A stretch of 64,000 nucleotides of DNA from Desulfurococcaceae archaeon MEX13E-LK6-19 (GCA_029637525.1 CP072660.1:620001-684000), one strand, 5' to 3'; counted from the stretch's first letter, positions 36,368-46,845 are shown. Made by a program: numbers and translations. Notes: generated by a model from the sequence alone, not told the origin.

Positions 36368-37471
36368 TTGTTTAACATATTTGATATCATAGCCTTAATT
36401 ATTGCAGGATTGCATTTCGGAGTACCAATAATTTATTACTTTTATCTTAAAGTAAGATGGTTACAAAGATCTTGGAATATAAGAATGAACTTAAACTATA
36501 AACCAAAAGTTACTATAGTAATACCTACATATAATGAAGCGAGATATATAGAAAAGAAACTAGAAAATATTTATCAACAAAGATATCCTAAAGAAAAGAT
36601 GAAGGTTATAGTGGTTGACTCGAATAGTAATGATGGAACAGTTGATATTGTCAGGAAATGGAGTAGAAAACATAACGACTTACCTATAGAAGTAATTCAA
36701 GAAAATAAAAGGGAAGGAAAACTAAAAGCTATTCTCAAAGCCTTACCCAAAGCTATTATAGATAGCGACTTAATTATTCTGACAGATGCTGACGCTTTTT
36801 GGGACAGAGACGCTATTACTAACGCAGTCAAGTATTTCGCTGATCCACAGGTTGGTGTTGTAACTGCATCAATGAGATATTTACAGAAAAGACATGTAGA
36901 AGATAAGTACAGGATGTTCTACAATATTGTACGTATTTGCGAATCTAAAATACATAGTACGCCAGTACATAATGGCCCCTTTCAAATGTTTCGTTCTAAC
37001 TTGCTTAGAAGATATTTTATTCCCGATTTTAGTGGTGCAGATGATAGTTCGTTCGGATCCTATATAGCCTTTACAGGATACAGAGCAATTCAAGTAGATG
37101 ACGTGATTGTATACGAACCACTAAGACATAGTACTTTCAGAAGAAAGGTTAGAAGAGCACAGCATCTTATAGTAAATTTTATGAAGACAAAAAAATTCGC
37201 TATTAGAAAAGGTGTTTACAAAAAATCTATCTTTGATAAAATATGGAAAATTGAGTGGTACCTAAATATTATTAATCCTTGGCTCTTACTTACTGCCACA
37301 ATAATGTTAATCTTTAATGCAGTATACAACAAAAGTGTAGCATCGGTTTTAACTCTAATTTTTGGAGGTCTCTTTATGTTCGTAGATACGTTTTCTGTGT
37401 GGATCACTCAACAAATTTATTTAATAATAGCATTGATAAAGAACTTACATTCCATACCAGAAACTTGGTAA
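36368..37471 (+). CDS. GT2 glycosyltransferase with membrane segments
   Basis: Family 2 glycosyltransferase of 367 residues, membrane bound. An N-terminal anchor (IFDIIALIIAGLHFGVPIIYYFYL) precedes the GT-A domain: VTIVIPTYNE, VVDSNSNDGT, and DxD motif LTDADAFWD. The end of the domain has GADDSSFGSYIAF and the RKVRRAQHLI motif like the QxxRW box of processive enzymes. Two C-terminal membrane segments follow. TTG start. It is the first complete island gene and 7 bases behind the preceding frame. The sugar is unknown. Confidence 0.88.
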   Translation: MFNIFDIIALIIAGLHFGVPIIYYFYLKVRWLQRSWNIRMNLNYKPKVTIVIPTYNEARYIEKKLENIYQQRYPKEKMKVIVVDSNSNDGTVDIVRKWSRKHNDLPIEVIQENKREGKLKAILKALPKAIIDSDLIILTDADAFWDRDAITNAVKYFADPQVGVVTASMRYLQKRHVEDKYRMFYNIVRICESKIHSTPVHNGPFQMFRSNLLRRYFIPDFSGADDSSFGSYIAFTGYRAIQVDDVIVYEPLRHSTFRRKVRRAQHLIVNFMKTKKFAIRKGVYKKSIFDKIWKIEWYLNIINPWLLLTATIMLIFNAVYNKSVASVLTLIFGGLFMFVDTFSVWITQQIYLIIALIKNLHSIPETW

Positions 37472-37492
37472 TATTTACTGTTACCTAAAGTA

Positions 37493-38584
37493 ATGTTGAA
37501 AATACTATTCATTACACCTAGGTACTACCCTCATATAGGTGGAGTGGAGTACGTTGTCAAATCAGTAGTCGAAGAATTAGTCAAGATGCCTATATTTGTA
37601 CAAATAAAAGTTCTGGCAGGCTCCCATAGTATCTCGAAAGTTAAAATAATAAAGAAAGGTAATATGGAAGTCATTTATTGGCCTACAATTGTTTACAGGG
37701 AATCTTATTTTATACCTAAATATAAGTTATTGTTTGAAAAATATTTGCTTAAACTAAGTAAAGATATTGATATAATACACATACACAATGTACATTCTGT
37801 TTTTGCGGTGCAATCATATCATGTATTGAAAAAATGCAATTACAAAGAGAAAGTTCTCGTGGTTACTCCATACTATCATGGTAAAGCTCATAGTTTCTTT
37901 AGAAATATTTTATGGCCTTTTTGGAAAAAAATGGTAAAGGAGCTTCTTCTTAATGCAGACAAAGTTCACACAGTATCTAAATATGAGGCTTATTTAGTGA
38001 AAAAAGATTTCAATGTTAAAGCTATTCCTATAGAAAATGGTGTATCCGACATTGTTTTCAAATATAAATGGTGCCCTGAAAATTATGTATTGTATTCTGG
38101 TAGAATAGTTAAATATAAAAACATACATATTTTAGGAAAACTTGTAGCAATATTGAATAAAGAGTATGGTTATGATCTCGAATTCAAAATTATAGGAAAT
38201 GGTCCTTATCTAAAGGATCTTGTAAAATATCTAAAGAAAATAAACATAAAATATTCAATATATGGATATAAGCCTTACAAAGAATATCTTGAAGTGGTTT
38301 CTAAAGCTAAATTTATGGGTTTACTCTCATCTCAGGAATCTTTTCCGCAAAGTGTAAATGAAGCCAATGCTATAGGTACGCCTGTAATAGTTAATATGCC
38401 TTGGGGAATAAACTTCAAAAACCGTCCACGGACGTTAGTAGTTGATCTCTATCATCAAAATATAATTCAGGTTGCTAATAAAGTGCAAAACTTTATGCTT
38501 TCATGTAATAAACAGCCAAGACCTATCGTTAAATCATGGAAAGAGATCGCTAAGATGTATGTAGAAAAACTATATAATCTATAA
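37493..38584 (+). CDS. GT4 glycosyltransferase
   Basis: GT-B family 4 enzyme of 363 residues. The N-terminal glycine-rich acceptor loop is YPHIGGVEYVVKSVV, the domain link includes VHTVSKYEAYLVKK, and the C-terminal nucleotide-sugar domain has YSGRIVKYKNIHIL and the SSQESFPQSVNEANAIGTPVI motif. The usual EX7E first Glu appears as E in SSQESFPQ with E in VNEANA. Cytoplasmic, adding a sugar to the lipid-linked glycan. It lies 21 bases behind the preceding GT2 gene. Confidence 0.9.
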   Translation: MLKILFITPRYYPHIGGVEYVVKSVVEELVKMPIFVQIKVLAGSHSISKVKIIKKGNMEVIYWPTIVYRESYFIPKYKLLFEKYLLKLSKDIDIIHIHNVHSVFAVQSYHVLKKCNYKEKVLVVTPYYHGKAHSFFRNILWPFWKKMVKELLLNADKVHTVSKYEAYLVKKDFNVKAIPIENGVSDIVFKYKWCPENYVLYSGRIVKYKNIHILGKLVAILNKEYGYDLEFKIIGNGPYLKDLVKYLKKINIKYSIYGYKPYKEYLEVVSKAKFMGLLSSQESFPQSVNEANAIGTPVIVNMPWGINFKNRPRTLVVDLYHQNIIQVANKVQNFMLSCNKQPRPIVKSWKEIAKMYVEKLYNL

Positions 38585-38662
38585 AGATCTGAATACTCAT
38601 AACTGCTTATCTGTCTGTAAGAAAGGAATGAATAGAATAGATTTGGTAATTTGGTGAAAGAA

Positions 38663-39613
38663 ATGCAATATAATGTCTTGGTTACCGGGGGCGCAGGTTT
38701 CATAGGTTCTCACTTAGCTGAACGCCTTGCAAAAAAAGGCATGTTTGTTAGAATCATAGATAATTTTAGTACAGGGTCTTGGGATAATTTAAAGTTTTTG
38801 AAACAAAAAAATAATGTTGAAATAGTAAACGGTGATCTAAAGAATGATGAACTTTATCAAAGAAATATACTTGATAATATTGATGTAGTATTTCATTTTG
38901 CAGCAAATCCTGAAGTACGTATAAGTAGTACATTACCTGAGGTACATTTTAATGAAAATATAGTTGCAACATTCAAATTGCTTGAAGCAATAAGGAAAAA
39001 GGGTAACGTTAAGACGATTGTTTTTGCGTCATCGAGTAGCGTCTACGGGGAACCAAAAACAATTCCTGTAACTGAAGACGCTCCAATAAGACCCGTTTCC
39101 GTTTATGGTGCAAGTAAAGCCGCCTGTGAGGTACTCATACATTCTTATAGTACTTTATATGGTATAAGAGCTATTATATTAAGATATGCTAACGTAGTTG
39201 GTCCAAGATTAAGACATGGCGTCATATATGATTTTTATATGAAGTTAATGAGAGACCCTTATGAATTGGAAATTCTTGGTGACGGATTACAAGTCAGAAG
39301 TTTCATATATATTTCTGACGCTATAGATGCAACTTTACTAACTGTAGAAAAAACAAAAACTATGTTTGAAGTTTTTAATGTTGCATCGGAAGATTGGATC
39401 ACTATAAATGATGTCGCAAACATTGTACTTAGAGTCCTAGGTCTTAATCGTACAAAAATACGGTATAAACCACTTTATCATGGAATTGGATGGCCTGGGG
39501 ATGTTAAAAAGATAGCGTTGTCTATCTCTAAAATTAAAAAGCTTGGATTTAAGCCAAAATATACTAGTAAAGAGGCAGTGGAACTTACAATAAAAAGTTA
39601 CTTGGAAGACTAG
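38663..39613 (+). CDS. NAD-dependent sugar epimerase/dehydratase (UDP-glucose 4-epimerase-like)
   Basis: Extended SDR of about 316 residues. The NAD site is GGAGFIGSHL, then FHFAANPEVRIS, and the catalytic motifs are SSSSVYGEP and YGASKAACE. The substrate-binding end has GDGLQVRSFIYISDAIDATL. This pattern fits GalE-like UDP-hexose 4-epimerases, although related archaeal SDRs act on other sugars. ATG 38663 is preferred because GGTGA at 38653-38657 is spaced 5 bases before it; TTG 38651 is in frame. Confidence 0.9.
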   Translation: MQYNVLVTGGAGFIGSHLAERLAKKGMFVRIIDNFSTGSWDNLKFLKQKNNVEIVNGDLKNDELYQRNILDNIDVVFHFAANPEVRISSTLPEVHFNENIVATFKLLEAIRKKGNVKTIVFASSSSVYGEPKTIPVTEDAPIRPVSVYGASKAACEVLIHSYSTLYGIRAIILRYANVVGPRLRHGVIYDFYMKLMRDPYELEILGDGLQVRSFIYISDAIDATLLTVEKTKTMFEVFNVASEDWITINDVANIVLRVLGLNRTKIRYKPLYHGIGWPGDVKKIALSISKIKKLGFKPKYTSKEAVELTIKSYLED

Positions 39614-39669
39614 AAAATATCTGGGAATCATGATTCAAACAAAATTAATCATATGGTTAAATAATAAGA

Positions 39670-40506
39670 ATGAAAATTAGTATAATAATACCTACTAAGA
39701 ACTCTGCAAAAACTCTTAGTCTTTGTCTTAAGAGTATAGTAATGCAAACGTATCCAAAAAGAAAATATGAAGTCATTATTGTTGACGGATATAGTACTGA
39801 CGGTACTATAGATATAGCGAAACAATATGGATGCAAAATTATTTTCTCAAATAAAAAACCTCTAGGAGCACGGTTAGAGGGGCTCAAGGTTGCTAAAGGT
39901 GATATAATAGTTTTTCTGGATGCCGATCACATAATTAAAAGACCTAATCTGTTGGATGATATTGAGAGAACAATTGATAAAGGAATAGATATGGTTCACC
40001 TCGAAGAACATACTTTTAAACCTAGGACCTTGATTCAGAAACTCATAGCTGCTGATAAGAAAACCATGCAAGATATTTCATATAGACTAAATCCTCTACA
40101 TGGGGTATTGTATCCTCGTGTATTTAGAAGAAACGTTGTGGAGAAAGCTTATAAAAACATCCCATTAGTATTTTTGTGGAACGTTTATGAACATGAAGAA
40201 GCTATATTATTTTATGAGTGCTTAAAGATCTCTAAAAAGTTTGCTTCAATAAAAAACGCTCTTTATCACGTAGATGTGGATACCTTTGTTGAATTCTTCA
40301 AAAAAATATCTAAATACGGAAGTATGGATATGCAGGTTAAGAGATTCTCTAGATACATACCTATAATTAGACGTAAGCAGTTCTTTAGGTTAAAGGAAAT
40401 ACCATATTTGTTGTTATATAAAGAAGATGGAGTGAAAACATTAATATTACTAATGTTAAGAGTTATTGCATATAATTACGGGAAAATAAGAAGGCATGGT
40501 CTCTAG
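39670..40506 (+). CDS. GT2 glycosyltransferase
   Basis: Soluble-looking GT-A family 2 enzyme of 278 residues. ISIIIPTKNSAKTL opens the Rossmann fold, VIIVDGYSTDGT follows, and the metal motif is FLDADHII. The C-terminal half is rich in basic and aromatic residues and may lie on the membrane surface. Its end overlaps the next gene by 11 bases, so the two glycosyltransferases are coupled. Sugar specificity is not readable. Confidence 0.88.
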   Translation: MKISIIIPTKNSAKTLSLCLKSIVMQTYPKRKYEVIIVDGYSTDGTIDIAKQYGCKIIFSNKKPLGARLEGLKVAKGDIIVFLDADHIIKRPNLLDDIERTIDKGIDMVHLEEHTFKPRTLIQKLIAADKKTMQDISYRLNPLHGVLYPRVFRRNVVEKAYKNIPLVFLWNVYEHEEAILFYECLKISKKFASIKNALYHVDVDTFVEFFKKISKYGSMDMQVKRFSRYIPIIRRKQFFRLKEIPYLLLYKEDGVKTLILLMLRVIAYNYGKIRRHGL

Positions 40507-41749
40507 AATTCTCGTTGTTAGCGAAAGATATCCTCCTGAGGGTACCGGAGGATCATATGCTACACATATGATCGTTAAATTGCTTGCAAAAACAAAAAAA
40601 TATCGAATAACAGTACTTACAGCAACATTAAATCCATATAGACTTCAAAACGTACAATATATCAGCATACCTTATACACTATCTTCCTCAAAATATTGTA
40701 TATGGGCAGAGCAAATTATAAAGTCTAATCTTATTAGAAAGCTTATAAATAAACATGACATAATTTACATAACAGATCATTCGTATATATTAATCCCACT
40801 GGCTTGGAAAGAAGAAAAGAAAATAATAGTCCATCTACATGATTATCAACCAATTTCAGCATCATCTGTATTAATTTACTGGAATGGGCATACATTAAAC
40901 TCTAAATACTCAACTTTATACTATGAAATTCTTCAAAAACGAAGCTTGGCAAGAGGCATTGTTTCGTTTTTACTAAGTTTTGTCAATGATGTTGTCTCGC
41001 AACATATAGCTCTAGCTGATCAAATAATATGTGTCTCCAATAGACAAAAAGAACTGTTGATTTCATATATGAATGGATTAAAAAATAAGGTTGCTGTTAT
41101 TTATAACCCTATTCCGGATGATCTAAAGAATATTAATTCTAAAATAAACTATAGTGATTACCCAATTATAGCTTATATGGGTGGTAGTAATGTAATCAAA
41201 GGAGCTTATATAGCGTTGAAAGCTGCTATTGATGTATTACGTAAAACCAACAATATTAAAAGCAAAAAGGTAACTTTCTTTATGAACATTCTAGGTAAAC
41301 GTGACAGTTCTCTAAAATGGCAAATGGGGGTTGGTCCGATAGAGATAGTTGATAGAATAAAAAATATACTGGCTGGAAATGAGAATCTAGTAATTACAGG
41401 ATGGATTGATAGAAAACAGTATATTAATTTACTTCAAAAAAGTTGGGCAGTACTTGTTCCCTCATTATGGGAAGAACCTTTACCATATGTTGTGATGGAA
41501 GCCATGGTTACAGGAACTATACCATTGGCTTCAAGAGTTGGTGGTATACCCGAAATGGTCTATAATACACCAGCATATAGATTTCTTTTCAATCCCTATA
41601 ATTATAATGAACTTCAAAAAAATATAGAATCTGTAACATCATTAGAGAAGAAAGAAATAGAAGATATAGGTAATGAATTAATAGAGAATGCGTATAAAAA
41701 GTTTAATGAACATATTATTTTAAATAAATTAGAAAACGTATTTAATTAA
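40496..41749 (+). CDS. GT4 glycosyltransferase
   Basis: GT-B family 4 enzyme of 417 residues. The N-terminal domain begins RILVVSERYPPEGTGGSYATHM and has IIVHLHDYQP. The C-terminal domain shows IAYMGGSNVIKGAYIAL, ITGWIDRKQYINLL and the EX7E-type VPSLWEEPLPYVVMEAMVTGTIP. Its start overlaps the preceding GT2 and its stop shares a base with the next start, so three genes are tightly coupled. Confidence 0.9.
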   Translation: MVSRILVVSERYPPEGTGGSYATHMIVKLLAKTKKYRITVLTATLNPYRLQNVQYISIPYTLSSSKYCIWAEQIIKSNLIRKLINKHDIIYITDHSYILIPLAWKEEKKIIVHLHDYQPISASSVLIYWNGHTLNSKYSTLYYEILQKRSLARGIVSFLLSFVNDVVSQHIALADQIICVSNRQKELLISYMNGLKNKVAVIYNPIPDDLKNINSKINYSDYPIIAYMGGSNVIKGAYIALKAAIDVLRKTNNIKSKKVTFFMNILGKRDSSLKWQMGVGPIEIVDRIKNILAGNENLVITGWIDRKQYINLLQKSWAVLVPSLWEEPLPYVVMEAMVTGTIPLASRVGGIPEMVYNTPAYRFLFNPYNYNELQKNIESVTSLEKKEIEDIGNELIENAYKKFNEHIILNKLENVFN

Positions 41750-43464
41750 TGAACTTCATATCATTCTTAGCAAGTATTTCGTCAATCCTTACAATACTTT
41801 TCCTATTGCTCTATAGTGTTAGCGGAAAATATACAAACATAATTAAAAAGGGTGTAAGTAATTTAGACTATGGTAAGAAATATCTATTAATAATAAATAT
41901 TTTTTTAATGATATTATTAATAATAGCTTCTATAAAATCAATTATTTATAGACCTAATTATTGGTACTACATTTATGTGCTGATAACAAATACTTTATTT
42001 ATTTATTATTTATTATCGCTGGTAAATGAATCTAAAATACATAAATCATATTTTTTGCTTACTATTCAAATTGTTGTATTTTCTTTAGTGATACTAACAA
42101 CATTTAATGTAGTTGGCTGGGTTCCTATAACAAGTGATGAAGGCAGGTATATAGGGTATGCCTACAGGATAGTTAAGGAGCATAAATGGTTTCCTTATAA
42201 GTATCCTGAGCATGAATATTATCAACCATTTCATGTTATACCATATCTAAGAGCAGTGTTTTCTCTAATTACTTGTCTTCCTATAGAGACTATTGCTCAT
42301 GTTTTGTTCGTTTTATGTATTAATATAATTTTCATGATGTTAATTTACATTCTGTCTAAAAGAATTTCAAACAATATAATTATAGCATTATTATCCATGG
42401 CTTTATTTTATGTTTCTCCAGCTACATCAGTGATTAATTTCATACCACGAGTATTAAGCAATATGCTCTTCTTTACTATGGTTACTGTTCTCCTGAAAAA
42501 AGATATTAAAATAGAAGTGAATGATTTAATAGTACTGCTTATAATAATAATTTCAGGGACGCTTATACATCCAACTTTTTCTTTACTTTCAGGACTTTTT
42601 ATAGTAATTTTCATTGTTTTTATTAATCATAATAAGAAAAGAATATTTCATATAATACTCATAATGTTTGTATTTATAACCCTGACGTACTGGCTTATTA
42701 CAGCTGGCTTAATTATAACTGTTAAATCGAGCAGGAACTTCTTCTATGGCTTGGTTTCAATCTTTAATGTTCTATCAGGCGAGAGTACGCAAAATATTAC
42801 TAGTGGCATAAGAGAACCCCATTACAGTAGAGCTCCATTACATTTAGCTTACTCTTGGGCATTCCTTCCTGCAATTTCTGCGGCATTCTTATTGAGTAAA
42901 CTTATGCGTTTGGATAAAAAGAAAAACCTATATGGTAATTTTTTTGGTGCCCTGTCTTTTGTGAGTATATCATTAATTATATTAGGTTATGCGATACGAT
43001 TTACTAGTGAACAATCAGTATATATAGGATATCCTTCATACTTACTGGCACTGCTAGTGGCTATAAACTATGTGTATAGACTATGGCGTAAGGGGTTTAT
43101 GAACATAATCTTGTTTATAATTCTATTGTCTGTGGGGGTGAATGTTGCCATTCTTGATCCATCATATTCCCCTGACGTATACAACTTAGTACCTATACCG
43201 GATAATACATATTGGAATATAGGAAAGAGTTTATCATTTTTAATAACTGGTGAATATACAAAACAAGTAGATAGAGAAATTAGGCTTGGTTTAAATGCGT
43301 ACATAATTGCTAATAAACCACAGCTCTTTGAGTTTTATAATGTACGGATAAAATCCAAACAAATCCTATATGTAAAAGTTTACGGTAAAAATGAATATTG
43401 TTGCGATCTTAAATTCAATATTCTAGTATATAATTGCTTAAAAGTAATAGTATTACTTAATTAA
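41749..43464 (+). CDS. Polytopic membrane protein, GT-C (GT39-like) fold likely
   Basis: Integral membrane protein of 571 residues with about a dozen hydrophobic segments and a short soluble C-terminal domain. Between the early membrane segments lies a loop WVPITSDEGRYIGYAYRIVKEHKW with an acidic DE pair, followed by EHEYYQPFHVIPYL. This is the place and form of the catalytic acidic motif in GT-C enzymes of the PMT/ArnT type, which use lipid-linked sugars. A polymerase-like role is the alternative. The gene context of glycosyltransferases supports glycan assembly. Confidence 0.65.
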   Translation: MNFISFLASISSILTILFLLLYSVSGKYTNIIKKGVSNLDYGKKYLLIINIFLMILLIIASIKSIIYRPNYWYYIYVLITNTLFIYYLLSLVNESKIHKSYFLLTIQIVVFSLVILTTFNVVGWVPITSDEGRYIGYAYRIVKEHKWFPYKYPEHEYYQPFHVIPYLRAVFSLITCLPIETIAHVLFVLCINIIFMMLIYILSKRISNNIIIALLSMALFYVSPATSVINFIPRVLSNMLFFTMVTVLLKKDIKIEVNDLIVLLIIIISGTLIHPTFSLLSGLFIVIFIVFINHNKKRIFHIILIMFVFITLTYWLITAGLIITVKSSRNFFYGLVSIFNVLSGESTQNITSGIREPHYSRAPLHLAYSWAFLPAISAAFLLSKLMRLDKKKNLYGNFFGALSFVSISLIILGYAIRFTSEQSVYIGYPSYLLALLVAINYVYRLWRKGFMNIILFIILLSVGVNVAILDPSYSPDVYNLVPIPDNTYWNIGKSLSFLITGEYTKQVDREIRLGLNAYIIANKPQLFEFYNVRIKSKQILYVKVYGKNEYCCDLKFNILVYNCLKVIVLLN

Positions 43465-43479
43465 CATAGGTGCGATACT

Positions 43480-44928
43480 ATGGGTAAGCTAGCATTAATA
43501 GGACTTGATGGCATGTCGTGGCATGTATTGCTCTCTTACCAGGATGCATTCAAAAGCACCTTAAAACTAGCTTCAAATGGTATGAGGGGTATTTGTTGGA
43601 GTATACCGCCATATACTCCACCTTCCTGGATATCTATATCGACGGGTGTTCACCCCCTAAAGCATAAAATACTGGGATTTACAAAACCCTTAATAGACAA
43701 AAAGGGTAATGTTAAAACAGTACTAATCAAAAGTACTGATATAAAGTATCCTCGCCTAAGTGAAATACTATCAATGAATGGAATGAAAAGTCTTGTCATA
43801 AATCATATATTTTCATATCCTTTAACGGGATGGTTTCTGTTTAATCACGTAATAGTGAGTGATGATACATCGCCGCAAAAAATAATCTTTCCTCGAAAAT
43901 TTAATATGTTCCTTAAATACTTTCAATGTTCAATTAAAGGCAGTAAAGAAAGTGATAAATGGATAGTAGATTTGGCGCAAAAACTTGAAGCAAAGATTGA
44001 AGGAATACATAAATTAATTCAAGAAGTAGAACCAGACTTCTTATGGGTTATGTTTAAGGAACCTGATATTATAATGCATTATTTGCAGTTTGTCGCTGCT
44101 GGTTTACATAATGATAAGGTTATGGAAGTATTTTCACTAATAGATGACTTCATTGACTATGTGAAAAAACAATTTGATTATGTAGTTATTGTCTCTGATC
44201 ATGGTTTTAATGTATATATAAACAGGTTAAACGTTTACAGTATATTGGCCAAAGGTCTTCATTTAGAAGAAACGAAAAGAGCTATCTTGCTGAAAATATT
44301 TGTTCTCCCTTTATCTAAGTATGTAACATGGTTTCTCTTAAGTTCAATGTTTAAACAGAGCCTTTGGTATAAGCTTAGGCATTACATATCGTTATATTTT
44401 GGATCACGAAAGAAATTCTGTAATAAAATAAATAATGTAAACAATAGTACCATATTTTTTGATGAAGTTGATGCTGATGATGCTTTTATTGTATATATAC
44501 TTGATGATGAAATATTTAAAAAAGCCATTAGTATATTAAAGAGACATAAATTAATTGAAGACGCTACACCTTTTGATATAGGAGGTATAAAAGGAATTCT
44601 TGTTGTACCTAAAAAAGGTTTACATTTTATCAATAATCGTGCGTACAAGGAGGAACTTATTTACTTTGCAGCATCACGTCATAGTCCAGCAGGATTATAT
44701 ATAATATATGGAAAACATTTATCCTCCGAAGTACGAAATATCAACAACTATGACATAGCTCCAACAGTATTATCTCTTTTGAAAATTCCTTTAGCAACCC
44801 ATTTTGATGGTAAACCATTGGTTTTACAACCTCAACTTGAGAAAAAAGACTATCTTAGCAAATATTATCTGTTAAAGAAATTGTACAAAATAAAAGAAAA
44901 AGTTTCTTTAGGAGGGATATATGGGTGA
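43480..44928 (+). CDS. Alkaline-phosphatase-superfamily phosphodiesterase/pyrophosphatase
   Basis: A 482-residue protein of the type I phosphodiesterase/nucleotide pyrophosphatase (COG3379) group. The metal site begins LIGLDGMSWHVL, the nucleophile region is PPSWISISTGVHPL, and later ligands are VVSDHGFN and ASRHSPAGLY. There is no signal peptide or membrane helix, so it is cytoplasmic or peripheral. GGTGCGAT precedes the ATG. COG3379 members recur in archaeal glycan clusters; the substrate may be a phosphodiester on the glycan or carrier lipid. A second, distant superfamily member is at 56057. Confidence 0.82.
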   Translation: MGKLALIGLDGMSWHVLLSYQDAFKSTLKLASNGMRGICWSIPPYTPPSWISISTGVHPLKHKILGFTKPLIDKKGNVKTVLIKSTDIKYPRLSEILSMNGMKSLVINHIFSYPLTGWFLFNHVIVSDDTSPQKIIFPRKFNMFLKYFQCSIKGSKESDKWIVDLAQKLEAKIEGIHKLIQEVEPDFLWVMFKEPDIIMHYLQFVAAGLHNDKVMEVFSLIDDFIDYVKKQFDYVVIVSDHGFNVYINRLNVYSILAKGLHLEETKRAILLKIFVLPLSKYVTWFLLSSMFKQSLWYKLRHYISLYFGSRKKFCNKINNVNNSTIFFDEVDADDAFIVYILDDEIFKKAISILKRHKLIEDATPFDIGGIKGILVVPKKGLHFINNRAYKEELIYFAASRHSPAGLYIIYGKHLSSEVRNINNYDIAPTVLSLLKIPLATHFDGKPLVLQPQLEKKDYLSKYYLLKKLYKIKEKVSLGGIYG

Positions 44929-46097
44929 GTCCTTTAATTAGAGTATTAAAAGTATTATTTGTGATCCCGCATAATCCTATATGGATTGGATCAGAAAAAA
45001 CTAGTATATTAAATCACCCTGCATTATTTAGGAAACTTCTATTATTTCGGGACTCTTTCGATAAAATAATAGTTTTCCGAGGGTATTATGATAAATATAT
45101 CAGTAAGAAAATCAAGATAGAACACTATAAAAATGGTTATTTCCTTGATAAAGTAATAGACGTAGCAATACCTTATTCTAATATTTTGTTTTACAGTTTT
45201 AGAATTATTGTAATAACTTTATCATTGTTAATTAGTATAGTATTATTTTTTAATAAAAGGATAAAAATAGTGTTTCTGTTCTTCGATCATACTCATATAT
45301 TTACACTGGTATTACGGTTATTTGTCAAACTATTTAATATACCTATAATTTCTTTCTATGTAAATACACCAATAAATGTAAAAGAATATTTCTGTTATTT
45401 ATTTTCTAAACTATGTGATTCATTCAGTCTTGTTAATCATCCTTTGATATCATTAAGGCTACGTTTGAAGAAATTTTTAGTCATACCTAACATACCCGAT
45501 CAGGAATTTTTTCAAGATGTTGACATAAGAAATAGAGATAAGAAAACAATAATAGTTGTATCTAGACTTACACCAGAAAAGAGAGTAGAATTGGCGATAC
45601 CTGTTATGAATAAGCTTGGAAAAATTTTTCCTGAGACAAAGCTTTTTGTGATTGGTGATGGTCCTCTTAGAAAATATCTTGAAAAATTGGCTTTTAAATA
45701 TAATTTACTTAACAAGAACATCTTTTTCCTAGGTCATAGACATTTACATGAGGTTTTATCGATTATGAAAAAAGCAGGCTTTTTATTGCATTTTTCACGT
45801 CATGAATATTTTCCTAACGTCATTGTTGAGGCTATGGCTTGTAATTTACCTGTAATAACCTTTGCCGTTCCAGCTTATTGTTGGATTTTAGGTGAAGCAG
45901 CATCCATTCCTTTGTATCCTCAAAATCTAGAGGACATTGTGAAGTCAATAATATATTTATCAAATGACGATAAAATGTATTATAATAAAGTGCTTTATCA
46001 AAAACGTAGGCTACAATATATAATTGATTTATATAATAAACAAATTTATTTACTCAAGAATTATATTTCAAAATTGATTAATAAGGGATATGTTTAA
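44925..46097 (+). CDS. GT4 glycosyltransferase
   Basis: GT-B family 4 enzyme of 390 residues. The N-terminal domain includes a hydrophobic stretch (YSFRIIVITLSLLISIVLFF) that may anchor it to the membrane. The nucleotide-sugar domain has IIVVSRLTPEKRVELAI, FVIGDGPLRKYLEKL and FFLGHRHLHEV, and the EX7E motif appears in SRHEYFPNVIVEAMACNLPVI. The GTG start overlaps the preceding stop by 4 bases. Confidence 0.9.
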   Translation: MSPLIRVLKVLFVIPHNPIWIGSEKTSILNHPALFRKLLLFRDSFDKIIVFRGYYDKYISKKIKIEHYKNGYFLDKVIDVAIPYSNILFYSFRIIVITLSLLISIVLFFNKRIKIVFLFFDHTHIFTLVLRLFVKLFNIPIISFYVNTPINVKEYFCYLFSKLCDSFSLVNHPLISLRLRLKKFLVIPNIPDQEFFQDVDIRNRDKKTIIVVSRLTPEKRVELAIPVMNKLGKIFPETKLFVIGDGPLRKYLEKLAFKYNLLNKNIFFLGHRHLHEVLSIMKKAGFLLHFSRHEYFPNVIVEAMACNLPVITFAVPAYCWILGEAASIPLYPQNLEDIVKSIIYLSNDDKMYYNKVLYQKRRLQYIIDLYNKQIYLLKNYISKLINKGYV

Positions 46098-46149
46098 ATT
46101 CTCGACAACACCTCTCATTATTGTCGATTAAGCTATTAGGGGTAAAGAT

Positions 46150-46845
46150 ATGGGTGTTCTAATATCGTTTTGCGGCCCCGATGGTGTAGGTAAAACAACA
46201 ATGTATAGAATGTTAAAACATGTCTTTCAATTATATGCGAAAATATATAAAGTTGATTATGTATGGTTAAGATCACCCCATACTTTTGCTTTTATTCTGT
46301 ATAATTTCTATAGAAAAATAGGCTATGCTCGTCCAATACTTAAGACGAAAGTTTCAAAATACTTGTGGATATACATAGAGTTTGTAAGTATTCTTCCTAA
46401 GTTGATTATGATACTGATTAAACAACTATGTACGAAAAGAATAATTATTGCAGAAAGGTACCTACTTGATTCCATTGTTACCATTCTTGTCTATTTTGTC
46501 AGAGATATTAGTTTTATGAATTCATTGCCAATACGTTTTTTACTACTGGTTTCTTTTAAAAGCGTAACTAAAGGAAAGACTGTATTTATATGTTTAGATG
46601 CGGATGAAAAAACAATAATTGAAAGAAGAACAAAAAGATTATCTGATACTGATATTCATCTTCTCGTTCCTATAATTAGGGAAAAAATTAGGCCTTATAT
46701 AGTTGTGCAACGCATCATGTATAGAAAACTTGTCAAGTATCTAGGTGGATTCATTGTAGATAACACCGAAAAAACACCAATAGATACACTACACGAGGTC
46801 TTGACAATATTAAACAAAGTTTATAAATGGGAGCTTATACTATAA
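46150..46845 (+). CDS. Thymidylate-kinase-like P-loop kinase, paralogue 1
   Basis: P-loop protein of 231 residues with Walker A FCGPDGVGKTT near residues 7-17, WLRSPHTFAF, a DR-like motif IIIAERYLLDSIVTI, and a lid-like ERRTKRLSD. The fold matches the thymidylate kinase family, but the DRY motif is ERY and the interior is divergent, so dTMP is an unlikely substrate. Its sequence parallels the protein at 49609 (RGTHTFAS versus RSPHTFAF). Homologues occur in surface-polysaccharide clusters; phosphorylation of a sugar or glycan is an inference. Confidence 0.78.
   Translation: MGVLISFCGPDGVGKTTMYRMLKHVFQLYAKIYKVDYVWLRSPHTFAFILYNFYRKIGYARPILKTKVSKYLWIYIEFVSILPKLIMILIKQLCTKRIIIAERYLLDSIVTILVYFVRDISFMNSLPIRFLLLVSFKSVTKGKTVFICLDADEKTIIERRTKRLSDTDIHLLVPIIREKIRPYIVVQRIMYRKLVKYLGGFIVDNTEKTPIDTLHEVLTILNKVYKWELIL

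Noticed and set aside
46150-46845. Genuine dTMP kinase (tmk)
   Set aside because: The DRY motif is ERY, the lid is short and divergent, and several paralogues sit inside a glycan island, so a housekeeping dTMP kinase is unlikely.
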